DNA of 64,000 bases from Mannheimia granulomatis (GCF_011455695.1 NZ_CP015030.1:1054001-1118000); one strand, 5' to 3'; positions 50,895 to 61,732 are shown, counted from the stretch's first letter. Notes: generated by a model not told the origin, from the sequence alone. Translations and numbers: made by a program.

Positions 50895-53800
50895 ATGCCA
50901 AAACGTACAGACATAAACACAATTTTAATCATCGGTGCCGGCCCGATTGTCATTGGGCAGGCGTGTGAATTTGACTATTCGGGCGCGCAGGCGTGTAAAG
51001 CGCTGCGTGAAGAGGGGTATAAAGTGGTGTTGGTCAATTCCAACCCTGCCACGATTATGACCGATCCGAATATGGCAGATGTGACCTATATTGAGCCTAT
51101 TGAGTGGCAAACGGTGGCGAAAATCATCGAAAAAGAGCGTCCTGATGCAATTTTACCGACCATGGGCGGGCAGACCGCGTTAAACTGCGCCTTGGCACTT
51201 TCCAAACACGGTGTGCTGAAACAGTATGGCGTGGAGCTGATCGGCGCAAGTGAAGATGCGATTGATAAAGCCGAAGACCGTGGGCGTTTTAAAGCGGCGA
51301 TGGAAAAAATCGGCTTGCACTGCCCGAAATCCTTTATCGCCCACAGCTTTGAAGAAGCCCTTGCGGCACAAGAGAAAGTTGGCTTTCCGACCTTAATTCG
51401 CCCCTCTTTCACGATGGGTGGTTCAGGCGGTGGGATTGCCTATAACCGTGATGAATTTATGGCGATCTGCGAGCGTGGCTTTGAAGCCTCGCCAACCCAC
51501 GAGCTGTTAATCGAGCAGTCGGTGCTGGGCTGGAAAGAGTATGAAATGGAAGTGGTGCGGGATAAGGCGGACAACTGCATTATCGTCTGCTCGATTGAGA
51601 ACTTCGACCCGATGGGAGTGCATACCGGCGATTCGATCACCGTTGCCCCTGCGCAAACGCTGACCGATAAAGAGTACCAGATTATGCGTAACGCCTCGCT
51701 GGCGGTGTTGCGTGAAATCGGCGTAGATACCGGCGGTTCGAACGTGCAGTTTGCGATCAACCCTGAAAATGGCGAGATGATCGTGATTGAGATGAACCCG
51801 CGTGTAAGCCGCTCCTCTGCTCTTGCTTCGAAAGCGACTGGCTTCCCGATTGCCAAAGTGGCGGCGAAGTTGGCGGTGGGCTATACGCTCAACGAACTGC
51901 GCAACGACATTACAGGCGGTTTAATTCCGGCTTCCTTCGAGCCAACCCTCGACTATGTCGTCACTAAAATTCCACGTTTCGCCTTTGAAAAATTTGCCAA
52001 CGCAGACGACCGCTTGACCACGCAAATGAAATCGGTCGGTGAAGTGATGGCAATGGGCAGAACTTTCCAAGAGAGCCTGCAAAAAGCCCTGCGTGGCTTG
52101 GAAACCGGCATTTGCGGCTTCAATTTGCTTTCCGAAGAGCCGGAAAAAATCCGCCGTGAATTGGCTAACCCCGGCCCAAACCGTATTCTCTACGTTGCCG
52201 ATGCATTCGGCGCAGGTTTCTCACTGGACGAAGTGCATCACTATTCCAAAATCGATCCGTGGTTCTTAATCCAAATTCAAGATTTAGTGCAAGAAGAGCT
52301 GGCACTCGAGAAAAAACAGTTTAGCGATTTAGACCCAGCCGAAATCCGCCGTTTAAAACGCAAAGGCTTCTCCGATAAACGCATTGCCCAACTAACCAAA
52401 GTGAGCGAAAAAGTAGTGCGTGATTATCGTCACCTGCACCATATTCTGCCGGTATATAAACGGGTCGATACCTGTGCGGCGGAATTTGCCAGCGATACTG
52501 CCTACCTCTACTCTACTTACGAAGAAGAGTGCGAAGCCAGCCCAAGTGATCGCAAAAAAGTGATGATTTTAGGCGGCGGCCCAAACCGTATCGGGCAAGG
52601 GATTGAGTTCGACTACTGCTGCGTCCACGCCAGCCTTGCCCTGCGTGAGGCGGGCTTTGAGACGATTATGGTGAACTGCAACCCGGAAACCGTTTCAACC
52701 GATTTTGACACGTCCGACCGCTTGTATTTTGAACCACTGACGCTGGAAGATGTACTGGAAATCGTACGTGTAGAAAAACCGTGGGGCGTGATTGTACATT
52801 ACGGCGGACAGACTCCGCTCAAATTGGCGAATGCGTTGTTTGATGCCGGCGTGAACATTATCGGCACTTCTGCCGATAGCATTGATGCCGCTGAAGACCG
52901 TGAACGTTTCCAAAAAATCCTACACGAATTGGGCTTAAAACAGCCGGCAAACCGCACTGCACGCAATGCGTTAGAAGCTGTGCAGCTGGCGAACGAAGTC
53001 GGCTATCCGCTGGTGGTACGTCCGTCTTATGTGTTAGGCGGCCGGGCAATGCAGATTGTCTATAGTGATGAAGAGTTGAACAAATATATGCGTGAAGCGG
53101 TGTCAGTCTCCAACGACAGCCCGATTTTGCTCGACCACTTCTTAAATAACGCCATTGAAGTGGATGTGGACTGCATTTGCGACGGCAAAAACGTACTGAT
53201 CGGCGGCATTATGCAACACGTTGAGCAAGCCGGTATTCACAGTGGCGACAGTGCTTGCTCACTGCCAGCGTACTCGTTAAGCGGTAAGATTTTGGACGAA
53301 ATCCGCAAACAGACCCGTGCGATGGCGTTTGCACTCGGCGTGAAAGGCTTAATGAACGTGCAGTTTGCGGTACAAAACGATGTGGTTTACGTTCTCGAAG
53401 TCAATCCTCGTGCCAGCCGTACCGTGCCGTTTGTCAGCAAAGCAACTGGCCAACCGCTCGCTAAAATCGCCGCGCGTGTAATGGCAGGTGAAACGCTCGC
53501 CGAGCTGGGTGCAACCGAAGAGATCATTCCAAGCAAATTCTTTGTGAAAGAAGCGGTATTCCCATTCATTAAATTCCCAGGCGTGGACACCATTTTAGGC
53601 CCTGAAATGCGTTCAACAGGCGAAGTGATGGGCGTGGGCGAAACCTTCGACGAAGCCTTCTTCAAAGCGCAACTTGGTGCAGGCGAACGTATTCCGAAAG
53701 TGGGCAAAGTGTTTATGTCGGTGATTGAGCAGGATAAGCCTACCCTCATTGAGATTGCTAAACGCTTCCAAGAGCAGGGTTATGGCTTGTGTGCGACCTG

Positions 53801-54095
53801 CGGCACGGCAAAATTCCTGCGTGAACACGGCATTGCAGTACAAACGGTGAATAAAGTTCGCGAAGGTCGCCCGCATATCGTTGATGCCATTAAAAATGGG
53901 GAAATTGCGCTACTGGTGAACACTGTCAATGGCGAGCCGGAAGTAATTGCAGATAGTCATGAGATTCGTCGTACTGCATTACAGCAACGCGTCCCTGTCT
54001 ATACAACAATAGCCGCTGCTGATGCAATAGTAGAAGGTATTAAACATATTCAGCAATTTAATGTCTATTCACTACAAGAGATCTATTCTCTGTAG
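50895..54095 (+). CDS. carB: Carbamoyl-phosphate synthase large subunit
   Basis: CarB makes carbamoyl phosphate from bicarbonate, ammonia and two ATP. It has two homologous ATP-grasp halves (starting near residues 1 and 550; the second opens [20 protein letters not shown]) and a C-terminal MGS-like allosteric domain. It has 1066 aa against 1073 in E. coli. GC is near 53% in a sampled line but falls to about 33% over the last 100 or so bases, suggesting a mosaic 3' end. Confidence 0.97.
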   Translation: MPKRTDINTILIIGAGPIVIGQACEFDYSGAQACKALREEGYKVVLVNSNPATIMTDPNMADVTYIEPIEWQTVAKIIEKERPDAILPTMGGQTALNCALALSKHGVLKQYGVELIGASEDAIDKAEDRGRFKAAMEKIGLHCPKSFIAHSFEEALAAQEKVGFPTLIRPSFTMGGSGGGIAYNRDEFMAICERGFEASPTHELLIEQSVLGWKEYEMEVVRDKADNCIIVCSIENFDPMGVHTGDSITVAPAQTLTDKEYQIMRNASLAVLREIGVDTGGSNVQFAINPENGEMIVIEMNPRVSRSSALASKATGFPIAKVAAKLAVGYTLNELRNDITGGLIPASFEPTLDYVVTKIPRFAFEKFANADDRLTTQMKSVGEVMAMGRTFQESLQKALRGLETGICGFNLLSEEPEKIRRELANPGPNRILYVADAFGAGFSLDEVHHYSKIDPWFLIQIQDLVQEELALEKKQFSDLDPAEIRRLKRKGFSDKRIAQLTKVSEKVVRDYRHLHHILPVYKRVDTCAAEFASDTAYLYSTYEEECEASPSDRKKVMILGGGPNRIGQGIEFDYCCVHASLALREAGFETIMVNCNPETVSTDFDTSDRLYFEPLTLEDVLEIVRVEKPWGVIVHYGGQTPLKLANALFDAGVNIIGTSADSIDAAEDRERFQKILHELGLKQPANRTARNALEAVQLANEVGYPLVVRPSYVLGGRAMQIVYSDEELNKYMREAVSVSNDSPILLDHFLNNAIEVDVDCICDGKNVLIGGIMQHVEQAGIHSGDSACSLPAYSLSGKILDEIRKQTRAMAFALGVKGLMNVQFAVQNDVVYVLEVNPRASRTVPFVSKATGQPLAKIAARVMAGETLAELGATEEIIPSKFFVKEAVFPFIKFPGVDTILGPEMRSTGEVMGVGETFDEAFFKAQLGAGERIPKVGKVFMSVIEQDKPTLIEIAKRFQEQGYGLCATCGTAKFLREHGIAVQTVNKVREGRPHIVDAIKNGEIALLVNTVNGEPEVIADSHEIRRTALQQRVPVYTTIAAADAIVEGIKHIQQFNVYSLQEIYSL

Positions 54096-54112
54096 TTTTC
54101 CATATTAAAAAT

Positions 54113-54153
54113 TAAGGGAGAATTTATTTCTTAATGAATCCTCCCTTATTTAG
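54113..54153 (+). terminator. Terminator after carB
   Basis: Stem TAAGGGAGAATT / AATCCTCCCTTA (one mismatch), followed by TTTAG. It begins 18 bases after the carB stop. Confidence 0.65.
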
Positions 54154-54160
54154 ATAACAA

Positions 54161-54188
54161 AAAACCTAAAGTTTTTACTTTAGGTTTT
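54161..54188. terminator. Terminator after the isc operon
   Basis: Perfect 11-bp stem AAAACCTAAAG / CTTTAGGTTTT. On the minus strand it is followed by TTG after a T6 run, placing it 8 bases past the iscX stop. Confidence 0.8.
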
Positions 54189-54196
54189 CGCGTTAT

Positions 54197-54391
54197 TTAC
54201 TCATATTCTTCTAGCCAAATAGTTAGAATCGCCTCTAAAATATGCTCATTTGATGCTTCAGGATCATCATCAAAATCTTCCATTTCACAAATCCATTTAT
54301 GCATATCGGTAAAACGTACCGTAGTTGGATCTAAATCTGGATTCATATCATACAGATTCTCTGCGATCATTCGCGTATCAGTCCATTTCAT
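54197..54391 (-). CDS. iscX: Fe-S assembly protein IscX
   Basis: This 64-aa acidic protein is a regulator of Isc[30 protein letters not shown] and the DFDDDPEAS stretch are the family signature. It is the last gene of the isc operon, with its ATG overlapping the fdx stop. Confidence 0.95.
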   Translation of the reverse strand: MKWTDTRMIAENLYDMNPDLDPTTVRFTDMHKWICEMEDFDDDPEASNEHILEAILTIWLEEYE

Positions 54392-54732
54392 TAGTGTGCA
54401 GCCTCATTTGCATGGTTTAAGTTATATTTTGGAATTTCAACAACCAAGTCTTCGGTGCCTACAATGCATTGACAGCTTAAACGACTGTCCATTTCTAAGC
54501 CCCAAGCTTTGTCTAACATATCTTCTTCTTGATCGGTAGTGTCATTTAAAGAGTCAAATCCTTCACGAATTACAACGTGACAAGTGGTACAAGCACAAGA
54601 GCAGTCGCAAGCATGATGGATCTCTACTCCAGCTTCGTGTGCAACTTCTAATAAATTATCACCGGTGTTGGCTTCAACTACCATACCTTCCGGGCAAAAC
54701 TCTTCGTGTGGAAGAAAAACAATCTTTGGCAT
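54391..54732 (-). CDS. fdx: 2Fe-2S ferredoxin Fdx (isc system)
   Basis: Fdx supplies electrons for cluster assembly. The cluster cysteines lie in [14 protein letters not shown] and, further on, [10 protein letters not shown]. The 113-aa start at 54732 (MPKIVFLP) is chosen because AAGGAAA lies 7 bases upstream and relatives begin here. A longer frame starting at 54762 is unlikely. Confidence 0.93.
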   Translation of the reverse strand: MPKIVFLPHEEFCPEGMVVEANTGDNLLEVAHEAGVEIHHACDCSCACTTCHVVIREGFDSLNDTTDQEEDMLDKAWGLEMDSRLSCQCIVGTEDLVVEIPKYNLNHANEAAH

Positions 54733-54748
54733 TTTAAGTTTCCTTTTA

Positions 54749-55114
54749 TTAATCCCATTCAATATTCTCTAGATGTTCACCGATGAAGTTTAAAATTTCA
54801 TCCTCATGCTCAACTAGATAAACAATAATATTTTTTAGCTCACGAGCTTTCTCTTTGCTTTTCTCTGAAAGCGGGTAAGTGGCATAATAACATCCTGCTT
54901 CAGGATCTTCTTCTAATAACTCCAATAGGCTTGGACGATAAATACTAAGGTAAGCTCTTAAAAATGCTGTCCAATTATAACCGTTCATATAAGCGACTTC
55001 ATATTCAGCGTTAATCCGCTCACCAAGTTCAAAAATACGGTTATCTTCTAAATCAAACTCCACCGCAACGGTTCTAAACTGCTCTGAGAGTTCAGTTTTT
55101 ACATAGTTAGACAT
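54749..55114 (-). CDS. Imm51-like protein in the isc operon, 121 aa
   Basis: This acidic soluble protein has the phrases MNGYNWTAFLRAYL and LLEEDPEAGCYYATYP, then a helical C-terminus ending EILNFIGEHLENIEWD. The pattern resembles the Imm51 family (immunity-type proteins of polymorphic toxin systems). AAGGAG lies before the ATG; it sits 9 bases after hscA and 16 before fdx. No toxin gene is nearby, so a housekeeping role linked to Fe-S assembly is as likely as immunity. Confidence 0.65.
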   Translation of the reverse strand: MSNYVKTELSEQFRTVAVEFDLEDNRIFELGERINAEYEVAYMNGYNWTAFLRAYLSIYRPSLLELLEEDPEAGCYYATYPLSEKSKEKARELKNIIVYLVEHEDEILNFIGEHLENIEWD

Positions 55115-55123
55115 AAAAACTCC

Positions 55124-56977
55124 TTATGCAAAATCATCCATTTTTTTACCAGATAATGCCTTTTGAATAGATAAATTCATTCTGCGTGCAGCAAACTCTT
55201 GAGTAGCTAAGTCTAAATCTTTGATACCTTGCTGAATAGCAAAGCGATCTGTGCCAGCTTTTAGCTCGATTAAACGAGCTAATTCTGCCTCAATTGCTTT
55301 AAATTCCTCAATACTGAGTACTTGCGAACCATCTTCTTTCAATGCAACCATCACACTATCAATAACACGGTCTGCTTCGACTCGCTGTTCTACCAGCTGA
55401 CGTGATTCCATATCATCTTTCGCATTGAGCATAGACGATTTAATCATTTGAGTGATTTCTTCATCTGTTAGGCCGTAAGACGGTTTAATTTGAATCGAAG
55501 CTTGCACTTTCGTGGATTTTTCCATAGCAGTTACATTCAACAAACCATCTGCATCTACTTGGTAAGTTACTCGAACTTGTGCAACCCCTGCTGCCATTGC
55601 CGGTATACCACGTAAAGTAATTTTTCCTAATGAACGGCAATCTTCTACTAATTCACGTTCACCTTGTAAAACATGAATAGTCATTGCTGTTTGCCCATCT
55701 TTTCCGGTAGTAAATTCTTGTGCTCGAGCAACCGGAATAGTGGTGTTGCGTGGAATAATTTTTTCCACCAAGCCACCCATTGTTTCAATACCTAATGAAA
55801 GTGGCACTACATCCAGCAGCAGCATGTCTGCATCCGGTTTATTACCCACTAAAATATCAGCTTGTATTGCAGCCCCAATGGCTACCACTTTATCAGGATC
55901 AATAGATGTTAATGGCGTTTTACCAAAAAATTCACCAACACTTTCACGTACAAATGGAACGCGGGTTGATCCACCTACCATTACTACTTCGCTTACTTCT
56001 TCAACTTCTACTCCGGCATCTTTTAATGCACGGCGGCAAGTGATTATAGAGCGTTTTACAAGCGGTTGAATTAACTCATTAAATTGCAAACGGCTAATAG
56101 ACCCTACCCAATTTGCAAAATTTATCTCAATTTCGACCGCTTGAGAAAGAGCTGTTTTTGTTTGGGTTGCAAGGGTTAATAACTCTCTCTGTTCATTCGC
56201 AGTTTGCGGTTTATAATTTGCTTGTTCGGCAATCCACTCAGCTAATAGATGATCGAAATCATCCCCACCAAGTGCAGTATCACCTGCAGTTGCAAGCACC
56301 TCAAACACACCTTTACGTAAGCGTAAAATGGATAAATCAAAAGTACCGCCGCCTAAATCGTAAACGGCAATCACCCCTTCTTGTCCGCTGTCTAATCCAT
56401 AAGCAATAGCTGCAGCTGTCGGTTCATTTAATAAACGTAATACATTTAACCCGGCTAGGCGTGCTGCATCTTTTGTGCTTTGGCGTTGTGCATCATCAAA
56501 ATAAGCCGGCACGGTAATCACTACACCAGATAGCTCGCCACCTAAACGCTGTTCAGCAAACTGAGTCAAATAGCTTAAAATATCTGCTGAAACCTCAACC
56601 GGACTTTTATTACCTTGATTGGTTTTAATTAATGGCAAGCCATTTTCGCTTGCAATAAATTGATAAGGAAGATTGCTATAACGTTGCTCTACATCCGCAA
56701 GTGAACGTCCAATTAAGCGTTTAGCCGAAATCACCGTATTTTTTGGGTCTAGTGCTGCTTTTGCAAAAGCATCAACTCCAACCGTTTTTTCTGTTTCGGC
56801 ATAATGCACCACAGACGGCACTAATGCTCTTTCTTTTTCATCTAGCAACACTTGAGGTTGTCCGCTACGAACCGTTGCCACTAATGAATTTGTTGTTCCT
56901 AAATCAATTCCCACCGCTAATCTATGTTGATGTGGTGCTGTAGTTTGACCAGGTTCAGCAATTTGAAGTAATGCCAT
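55124..56977 (-). CDS. hscA: Fe-S assembly chaperone HscA
   Basis: This Hsp70 paralogue acts with HscB to release clusters from Isc[16 protein letters not shown] starts near residue 22. [11 protein letters not shown] and [14 protein letters not shown] mark the ATPase domain, and a substrate-binding domain follows from about residue 390. The 617-aa length is normal. In E. coli hscB directly precedes hscA; here two extra genes lie between. Confidence 0.96.
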   Translation of the reverse strand: MALLQIAEPGQTTAPHQHRLAVGIDLGTTNSLVATVRSGQPQVLLDEKERALVPSVVHYAETEKTVGVDAFAKAALDPKNTVISAKRLIGRSLADVEQRYSNLPYQFIASENGLPLIKTNQGNKSPVEVSADILSYLTQFAEQRLGGELSGVVITVPAYFDDAQRQSTKDAARLAGLNVLRLLNEPTAAAIAYGLDSGQEGVIAVYDLGGGTFDLSILRLRKGVFEVLATAGDTALGGDDFDHLLAEWIAEQANYKPQTANEQRELLTLATQTKTALSQAVEIEINFANWVGSISRLQFNELIQPLVKRSIITCRRALKDAGVEVEEVSEVVMVGGSTRVPFVRESVGEFFGKTPLTSIDPDKVVAIGAAIQADILVGNKPDADMLLLDVVPLSLGIETMGGLVEKIIPRNTTIPVARAQEFTTGKDGQTAMTIHVLQGERELVEDCRSLGKITLRGIPAMAAGVAQVRVTYQVDADGLLNVTAMEKSTKVQASIQIKPSYGLTDEEITQMIKSSMLNAKDDMESRQLVEQRVEADRVIDSVMVALKEDGSQVLSIEEFKAIEAELARLIELKAGTDRFAIQQGIKDLDLATQEFAARRMNLSIQKALSGKKMDDFA

Positions 56978-57036
56978 TATTTTTTTATCTCTCTAATTAT
57001 AACTCTCTAACACAGGGAGAGAGAGTAAATAAAACT

Positions 57037-57669
57037 TTAAGCCACCGAATATCCCATATTCTCTGGGGCAAATACACCTTGGTAGTGGCGTTCTATCGGC
57101 ACAGCAATTTTACTTTCTAAATCTAATATTTGATGACCTTGCAATTTTGCAATATCAGCTTGCCAGTTTTCCCAGCGTAGTGCTTGGTAAAAAGCATTTA
57201 AATCACCCGATAATGCCCAACCTAAAAATTCGGAATAACCTAAACTTAAACATTCCCATTGCTGCTTCTTGGGATGGTGATAATAAATCTGCCCGACTTT
57301 ATCACCAATGCCACCCGCATTAATCGCGAAATAGCCACCGATGGCATCATCTGCTACTAATAAATGACTAGGCTGCTCACCTGACTGTTTAAAGGTTTTA
57401 CCAAAATTCCAATCAAATAAACCACGTGGCAATTTTTCATTTCCCGAACCTAAAATGCGCAACCAGCCATGGTCAATAAAAATCCCTCCGGTTTCATAAA
57501 CAATTGCACCAAGAGGAGAACGGGTAGAAAGTTGCATGCCGATTAAAGCACTCCCCGCATCTTCGGGGTAACTTACTAAAATTTCGTAATGATTTTTCGC
57601 CTGTGCGAACCAATCTCTTAAAATTAACCAAGCCGATTGTTTATCTAATAATTCTTCTAAGCTTTTCAT
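57037..57669 (-). CDS. DUF2625 family protein
   Basis: This 210-aa soluble protein of unknown function begins SLEELLDKQSAWLILRDW and contains LGAIVYETGGIFIDHGWLRI, DWNFGKTF and DDAIGGYFAINAGG, a pattern I associate with DUF2625. It lies between the GT8 gene and hscA. Some isc operons in this family may carry such genes, but I cannot confirm a link. Confidence 0.75.
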   Translation of the reverse strand: MKSLEELLDKQSAWLILRDWFAQAKNHYEILVSYPEDAGSALIGMQLSTRSPLGAIVYETGGIFIDHGWLRILGSGNEKLPRGLFDWNFGKTFKQSGEQPSHLLVADDAIGGYFAINAGGIGDKVGQIYYHHPKKQQWECLSLGYSEFLGWALSGDLNAFYQALRWENWQADIAKLQGHQILDLESKIAVPIERHYQGVFAPENMGYSVA

Positions 57670-57704
57670 TGAATTCCAATCCTATCATAGGATACATAAT
57701 ATTA

Positions 57705-58511
57705 TTAAGAAATGTGGCATTGAGTAATTTCAGACCAATCTAAAGAGTAATATTCCCAATACAATTCTCTTAATGGTAGCCCATATATTGGCTTCCAAGG
57801 TTTATTAGCTGTATTATAATGCACAATCAAAGGGATTTCGTTGTCTTTACGACGAATCAACTCTGTTTGATTTTGGTTTATATAATAAACTTCTGCACCG
57901 ACTAAATAGTTAAAATTATTATCCAATTCTAGCCATCTGTCTTTAAAAAGTAGATTCAGAATACTTTGATCTGCATCAGGCACTTTATGAATTATTTCCT
58001 TTGAAAGTGATAGCGCCTGCCCAGATATTCCATCTTCTTTCCACAAAGGCACATTAATTACCATAACACCGGCATTAAAACATTTTCCTCGATCACCTAT
58101 CTGAAGACCAAGTTCATCAACACTTGCAGCAATATAGTTTTCACCAAGCTCTAAGTTAAAATATGGTTCAAGGGAGCCATTAACAACTAAATCATAATCT
58201 AGATATAAAGCTTTTTCTGCCTTAACTATATCTGCAATAAAGTAGCGGTAGAAAGTCGCCTCCGATTGAATATGTTGAAAAGTTGGGAATTCTTTTAAAA
58301 CATCCAAATCAACTTTCACATCTCTTATGCTACAACCAAATTTTGATAATTTCTCATTGAGAGATGAAAACCACTCTTTAGGGAAATCCGGGTTAAATAA
58401 ATAGAACTCAATATCTTGATTATAATAACAAATTGATTTAATCACACAAAGCAATTGGGATTCAACACGATAATCAGCAGCTAGAACGATTGTTTTTTGT
58501 TGCTTATTCAT
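57705..58511 (-). CDS. Family 8 glycosyltransferase (LgtC-like)
   Basis: The 268 residues have the GT8 layout. The N-terminal strand TIVLAADYRVESQ binds the sugar nucleotide, and the DxD-type metal motif is in YLDYDLVVNGS (near residue 106). Next come CFNAGVMVIN and the DADQSILN block, then IVHYNTANKPW near the C-terminus. Such enzymes usually add galactose or glucose to LPS. It is AT-rich and sits inside the isc operon between hscB and DUF2625, so it is probably an acquired gene. AGGG precedes the ATG. Confidence 0.85.
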   Translation of the reverse strand: MNKQQKTIVLAADYRVESQLLCVIKSICYYNQDIEFYLFNPDFPKEWFSSLNEKLSKFGCSIRDVKVDLDVLKEFPTFQHIQSEATFYRYFIADIVKAEKALYLDYDLVVNGSLEPYFNLELGENYIAASVDELGLQIGDRGKCFNAGVMVINVPLWKEDGISGQALSLSKEIIHKVPDADQSILNLLFKDRWLELDNNFNYLVGAEVYYINQNQTELIRRKDNEIPLIVHYNTANKPWKPIYGLPLRELYWEYYSLDWSEITQCHIS

Positions 58512-58535
58512 AATCCCTACTTAATGGTAATTTAA

Positions 58536-59057
58536 TTATAAGCCTAAAAGTTCCTCTTCTACCCGCTCAATTTCCGTTAACAATTTTTTAGTGAAACGGA
58601 GCTTATCGCAAATTTCAAAGGCTTTTTGCCATTCTTGATTTGAAAGTGCAGTATCTAACTGTACCAAAATCTGTTTGTGTGTATTTTCAATTTCACTTTG
58701 GAAAGTAATCAGTTTTGTTTCATTTTTTGCAGATTCAATACTCTCCAAACTCTCACGCCATTCAAGTTGCTGCATTAAAAATGCCATATCTTTGGCACTT
58801 TGTTTTTCCAGATCTTTCTGCTCACCAGTATAGATATGAATAATTGCTTCAGCACGTAAAATCGGGTCTTTTAAGATATACAAAGCTTCATTAACATCTG
58901 CCGATTTTTGTACTGCAGCAAGCTGTTCTGCTTGAGAACAACTTGCAAAATTGTCCGGATGAAGCTGTTTTTGTAAAGCAAGATAACGCTCCGAAAGCCG
59001 GGCGTTATCAAGCTGAAACTGAACAGGCAAATCAAAAAGTGTAAATGGATTAAGCAT
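58536..59057 (-). CDS. hscB: Fe-S assembly co-chaperone HscB
   Basis: This J-domain protein brings IscU to HscA. The J-domain carries HPDNFA near residue 36 (HPD motif) after YLALQKQLHPD. A C-terminal three-helix bundle binds IscU. ATG 59057 has AAGG 7 bases upstream; an ATG two codons earlier is possible. It is about 173 aa. Confidence 0.93.
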   Translation of the reverse strand: MLNPFTLFDLPVQFQLDNARLSERYLALQKQLHPDNFASCSQAEQLAAVQKSADVNEALYILKDPILRAEAIIHIYTGEQKDLEKQSAKDMAFLMQQLEWRESLESIESAKNETKLITFQSEIENTHKQILVQLDTALSNQEWQKAFEICDKLRFTKKLLTEIERVEEELLGL

Positions 59058-59066
59058 TCTCATTCC

Positions 59067-59390
59067 TTATACGCTGAAACTTTCACCACAGCCACATTCA
59101 TTTTTTACATTTGGGTTGTTGTATTTAAATCCTTCGTTTAAGCCTTCTTTTACGTAGTCCAATTCAGTCCCACTTAAATAGACAAGGCTTTTTTCATCTA
59201 CAATCACTTTAACGCCATGTTGTTCGAATACTTTATCGTCTTCATTTAATGCATCTACAAATTCAAGTACATATGCCAATCCAGAGCAACCGGAGGTTTT
59301 TACTCCAAGCCTTAAACCAATCCCCTTCCCACGATTTTCAAGAAAAGTACGTACTCGGTTTGCAGCAGATTCAGTTAAGCTTATGCTCAT
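59067..59390 (-). CDS. iscA: Fe-S assembly protein IscA
   Basis: This 107-aa A-type carrier has three cluster cysteines: one in [13 protein letters not shown] and two in the C-terminal NECGCGESF. It lies 3 bases before hscB. A 113-base gap with a hairpin separates it from iscU. Confidence 0.96.
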   Translation of the reverse strand: MSISLTESAANRVRTFLENRGKGIGLRLGVKTSGCSGLAYVLEFVDALNEDDKVFEQHGVKVIVDEKSLVYLSGTELDYVKEGLNEGFKYNNPNVKNECGCGESFSV

Positions 59391-59446
59391 TATTGTGTCC
59401 TTTATGAATGAATTAAATCAAGATAGATAGAAGATAGAAAAACGAA

Positions 59447-59494
59447 TGCAAGCGGTCTTTTTTGCTAAAAATTTTGCAAAATCGACCGCTTGCA
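59447..59494. repeat. Uptake-sequence hairpin between iscU and iscA
   Basis: TGCAAGCGGTC (59447-59457) and GACCGCTTGCA (59484-59494) form a perfect 11-bp inverted repeat with a TTTTTTGC...TTTTGC interior. It lies within the operon, 9 bases past the iscU stop, and may weaken transcription of the downstream genes. Confidence 0.65.
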
Positions 59495-59503
59495 AAGCAT
59501 CAA

Positions 59504-59887
59504 TTACTTCGCTTGCTTCTCTTTATAATCCGCAATCGCCACTTTGATAGCATCTTCTGCTAAAATTGAGCAGTGTACTTTTACTGGTGGTAATTCTAGT
59601 TCTTCTGCGATGTCGCTGTTTTTGATTGCACCGGCTTCATCTAAAGACTTACCTTTTACCCATTCGGTAATTAAAGAGCTTGATGCAATTGCAGAACCAC
59701 AGCCATACGCTTTAAAACGTGCATCTTCAATAATACCTTGCTCGTTCACTTTAATTTGTAAACGTAAGATATCACCACAAGCAGGTGCACCTACCATACC
59801 TGTACCGATGTCTGATGCTTCCTTGTCAAAGGTACCTACGTTACGCGGATTTTCGTAATGATCGATTACTTTCTCACTATATGCCAT
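59504..59887 (-). CDS. iscU: Fe-S scaffold protein IscU
   Basis: This is the scaffold where IscS-derived sulfur and iron assemble. The three cysteines are in VGAPACGD, YGCGSAIASS and KVHCSILAEDA. The LPPVK motif recognised by HscA is present near residue 99. The length is 127 aa. AGAAGG precedes the ATG. Confidence 0.97.
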   Translation of the reverse strand: MAYSEKVIDHYENPRNVGTFDKEASDIGTGMVGAPACGDILRLQIKVNEQGIIEDARFKAYGCGSAIASSSLITEWVKGKSLDEAGAIKNSDIAEELELPPVKVHCSILAEDAIKVAIADYKEKQAK

Positions 59888-59977
59888 TTTTGTATTCCTT
59901 CTGTTTTGGACGAATATAATTCATCCCTACATTAAATTTTCATTATTAACGTAAAATACGTCATATCCTGTTTTGCA

Positions 59978-59998
59978 GGGGCGAATCACATTCGCCCT
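59978..59998. other. Hairpin between iscS and iscU
   Basis: GGGCGAAT-CAC-ATTCGCCC is a perfect 8-bp stem with a 3-base loop, just past the iscS stop on the minus strand. It has no T-run, so it is more likely an mRNA processing or stability element, or a dispersed repeat, than a terminator. Confidence 0.55.
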
Positions 59999-60004
59999 CA
60001 TGAA

Positions 60005-61225
60005 TTAGTGGTGGTTCCACTCGATTTTAGATAAATCTACACCTTCCTTGAACATTTCCCAAAGTGGCGAAAGTTCGCGTAATTTCACAATCGCTTTTTT
60101 CACGATTTCGATAGTGTGATCAATTTCTTCTTCTGTTGTCCAACGACCTAAAGTGAAACGAATTGAGCTGTGTGCTAATTCATCATCACGACCGATAGCA
60201 CGCAATACATAAGAAGGCTCTAAACTTGCTGAGGTACAAGCTGAACCAGATGATACTGCGATATCACGTAATGACATCATTAAAGATTCACCTTCAACAA
60301 AGTTAAAGCTGATATTTAAGTTTGAACCCACACGTTTACCTTCTTCCATTGAACCATTCACATAAACTTCTTCAATATCTTTAAAGCCATTGTATAAACG
60401 GTCACGTAATACGGTTAAACGAGCCATCTCGCTTGCCATCTCTTCTTTCGCAATACGATATGCTTCACCCATTCCCACAATTTGGTGAACAGGTAATGTC
60501 CCCGAACGCATACCACGTTCATGACCACCACCGTGAATAATCGCTTCTAAACGTACGCGTGGTTTACGACAAACATATAAGCCGCCGATACCTTTCGGTC
60601 CGTATAATTTATGGCTAGAAAAAGACATTAAATCTACATTTAATTCTTGTACATCTACCGGAATTTTACCTACAGATTGAGTTGCATCAACGTGGAAAAT
60701 AATTTTTTTCGCACGACAAATTGCGCCAATCTCTTTAATCGGTTGAATCACACCCATTTCGTTATTCACGTGCATAACAGAAATAACAATAGTATCTGGA
60801 CGAATTGCTGCTTCTAATTTTGCTAAATCTAATAAACCATCTTCTTCAGGATCTAAGTAAGTTACCTCAAAACCTTCACGCTCTAACTGGCGGCAAGTAT
60901 CTAATACTGCTTTATGTTCAGTTTTAACGGTAATGATATGTTTACCTTTTGTTTGGTAGAAATGTGCAGCACCTTTAATAGCAAGATTGTCAGATTCAGT
61001 TGCACCTGAAGTGAATACGATTTCACGGCTGTCTGCACCAATAAGATCTGCAATTTGGTTACGGGCAACATCTACGGCCTCTTCTGCTTCCCAGCCAAAT
61101 TTGTGGGAACGAGAAGCCGGATTACCAAAGATGCCATCTTTGGTCATATATTCCATCATTTTTTTTGCAACACGCTCGTCCATTGGTGTAGTTGCTGCAT
61201 AATCCAAATAAATTGGTAATTTCAT
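60005..61225 (-). CDS. iscS: Cysteine desulfurase IscS
   Basis: This PLP enzyme takes sulfur from cysteine for Fe-S clusters, thiamine and tRNA thiolation. The PLP Lys lies in [10 protein letters not shown] and the active Cys loop is [19 protein letters not shown]. The 406-aa length is normal. It follows iscR by 54 bases. Confidence 0.97.
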   Translation of the reverse strand: MKLPIYLDYAATTPMDERVAKKMMEYMTKDGIFGNPASRSHKFGWEAEEAVDVARNQIADLIGADSREIVFTSGATESDNLAIKGAAHFYQTKGKHIITVKTEHKAVLDTCRQLEREGFEVTYLDPEEDGLLDLAKLEAAIRPDTIVISVMHVNNEMGVIQPIKEIGAICRAKKIIFHVDATQSVGKIPVDVQELNVDLMSFSSHKLYGPKGIGGLYVCRKPRVRLEAIIHGGGHERGMRSGTLPVHQIVGMGEAYRIAKEEMASEMARLTVLRDRLYNGFKDIEEVYVNGSMEEGKRVGSNLNISFNFVEGESLMMSLRDIAVSSGSACTSASLEPSYVLRAIGRDDELAHSSIRFTLGRWTTEEEIDHTIEIVKKAIVKLRELSPLWEMFKEGVDLSKIEWNHH

Positions 61226-61279
61226 TTTTACTCCTGATTAAAATAACCAAAGCGGTCATCTTTAATAAAAAATTTACAA

Positions 61280-61732
61280 TTAGTGATGATGAGGATGATC
61301 GTGACAATGCTCTTTTTCACAATCATGGTCAGCATGTTCCGCTGCCAAATCAGCAAGAGAAATTGTACCTAAAAACTGTTCAATTTGCTCTTCTAATCGC
61401 TCCCACAAAGAATGAGTTAAACATTGAGAATCTTTACGACAATTACCACTACCTTTACATTTAGTGACATCAATATTCTCATTAACAGCAGCAATAATCA
61501 TTCCTACGCTAATGTCTTCAGGCCTCTTGCCTAATTGATAGCCACCACCTGGTCCTCGAACACTTTGCACAATACCATCTCGGCGAAGATGCGCAAAAAG
61601 TTGTTCTAAGTACGAAAGCGAAATAGCTTGACGATCCGAAATATCAGCTAAACTCACCGGCTCTGATTTTCCATGTAAAGCAATATCTAAAATGGCAGTT
61701 ACTGCATAACGCCCTTTTGAGGTAAGTTTCAT
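61280..61732 (-). CDS. iscR: Fe-S cluster regulator IscR
   Basis: This Rrf2-family repressor binds a 2Fe-2S cluster. The N-terminal winged helix begins [20 protein letters not shown]. Cluster ligands are in [17 protein letters not shown] (three Cys and His). The C-terminal tail is unusual: [19 protein letters not shown] is rich in His, Cys and acidic residues and looks able to bind metal. The length is 150 aa. GAGGAG precedes the ATG. It heads the isc operon. Confidence 0.95.
   Translation of the reverse strand: MKLTSKGRYAVTAILDIALHGKSEPVSLADISDRQAISLSYLEQLFAHLRRDGIVQSVRGPGGGYQLGKRPEDISVGMIIAAVNENIDVTKCKGSGNCRKDSQCLTHSLWERLEEQIEQFLGTISLADLAAEHADHDCEKEHCHDHPHHH

Noticed and set aside
50720-50968. 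82-codon frame in the carA-carB gap
   Set aside because: It lies in repeat DNA and runs into carB in another frame, with no ribosome binding site or recognisable protein.
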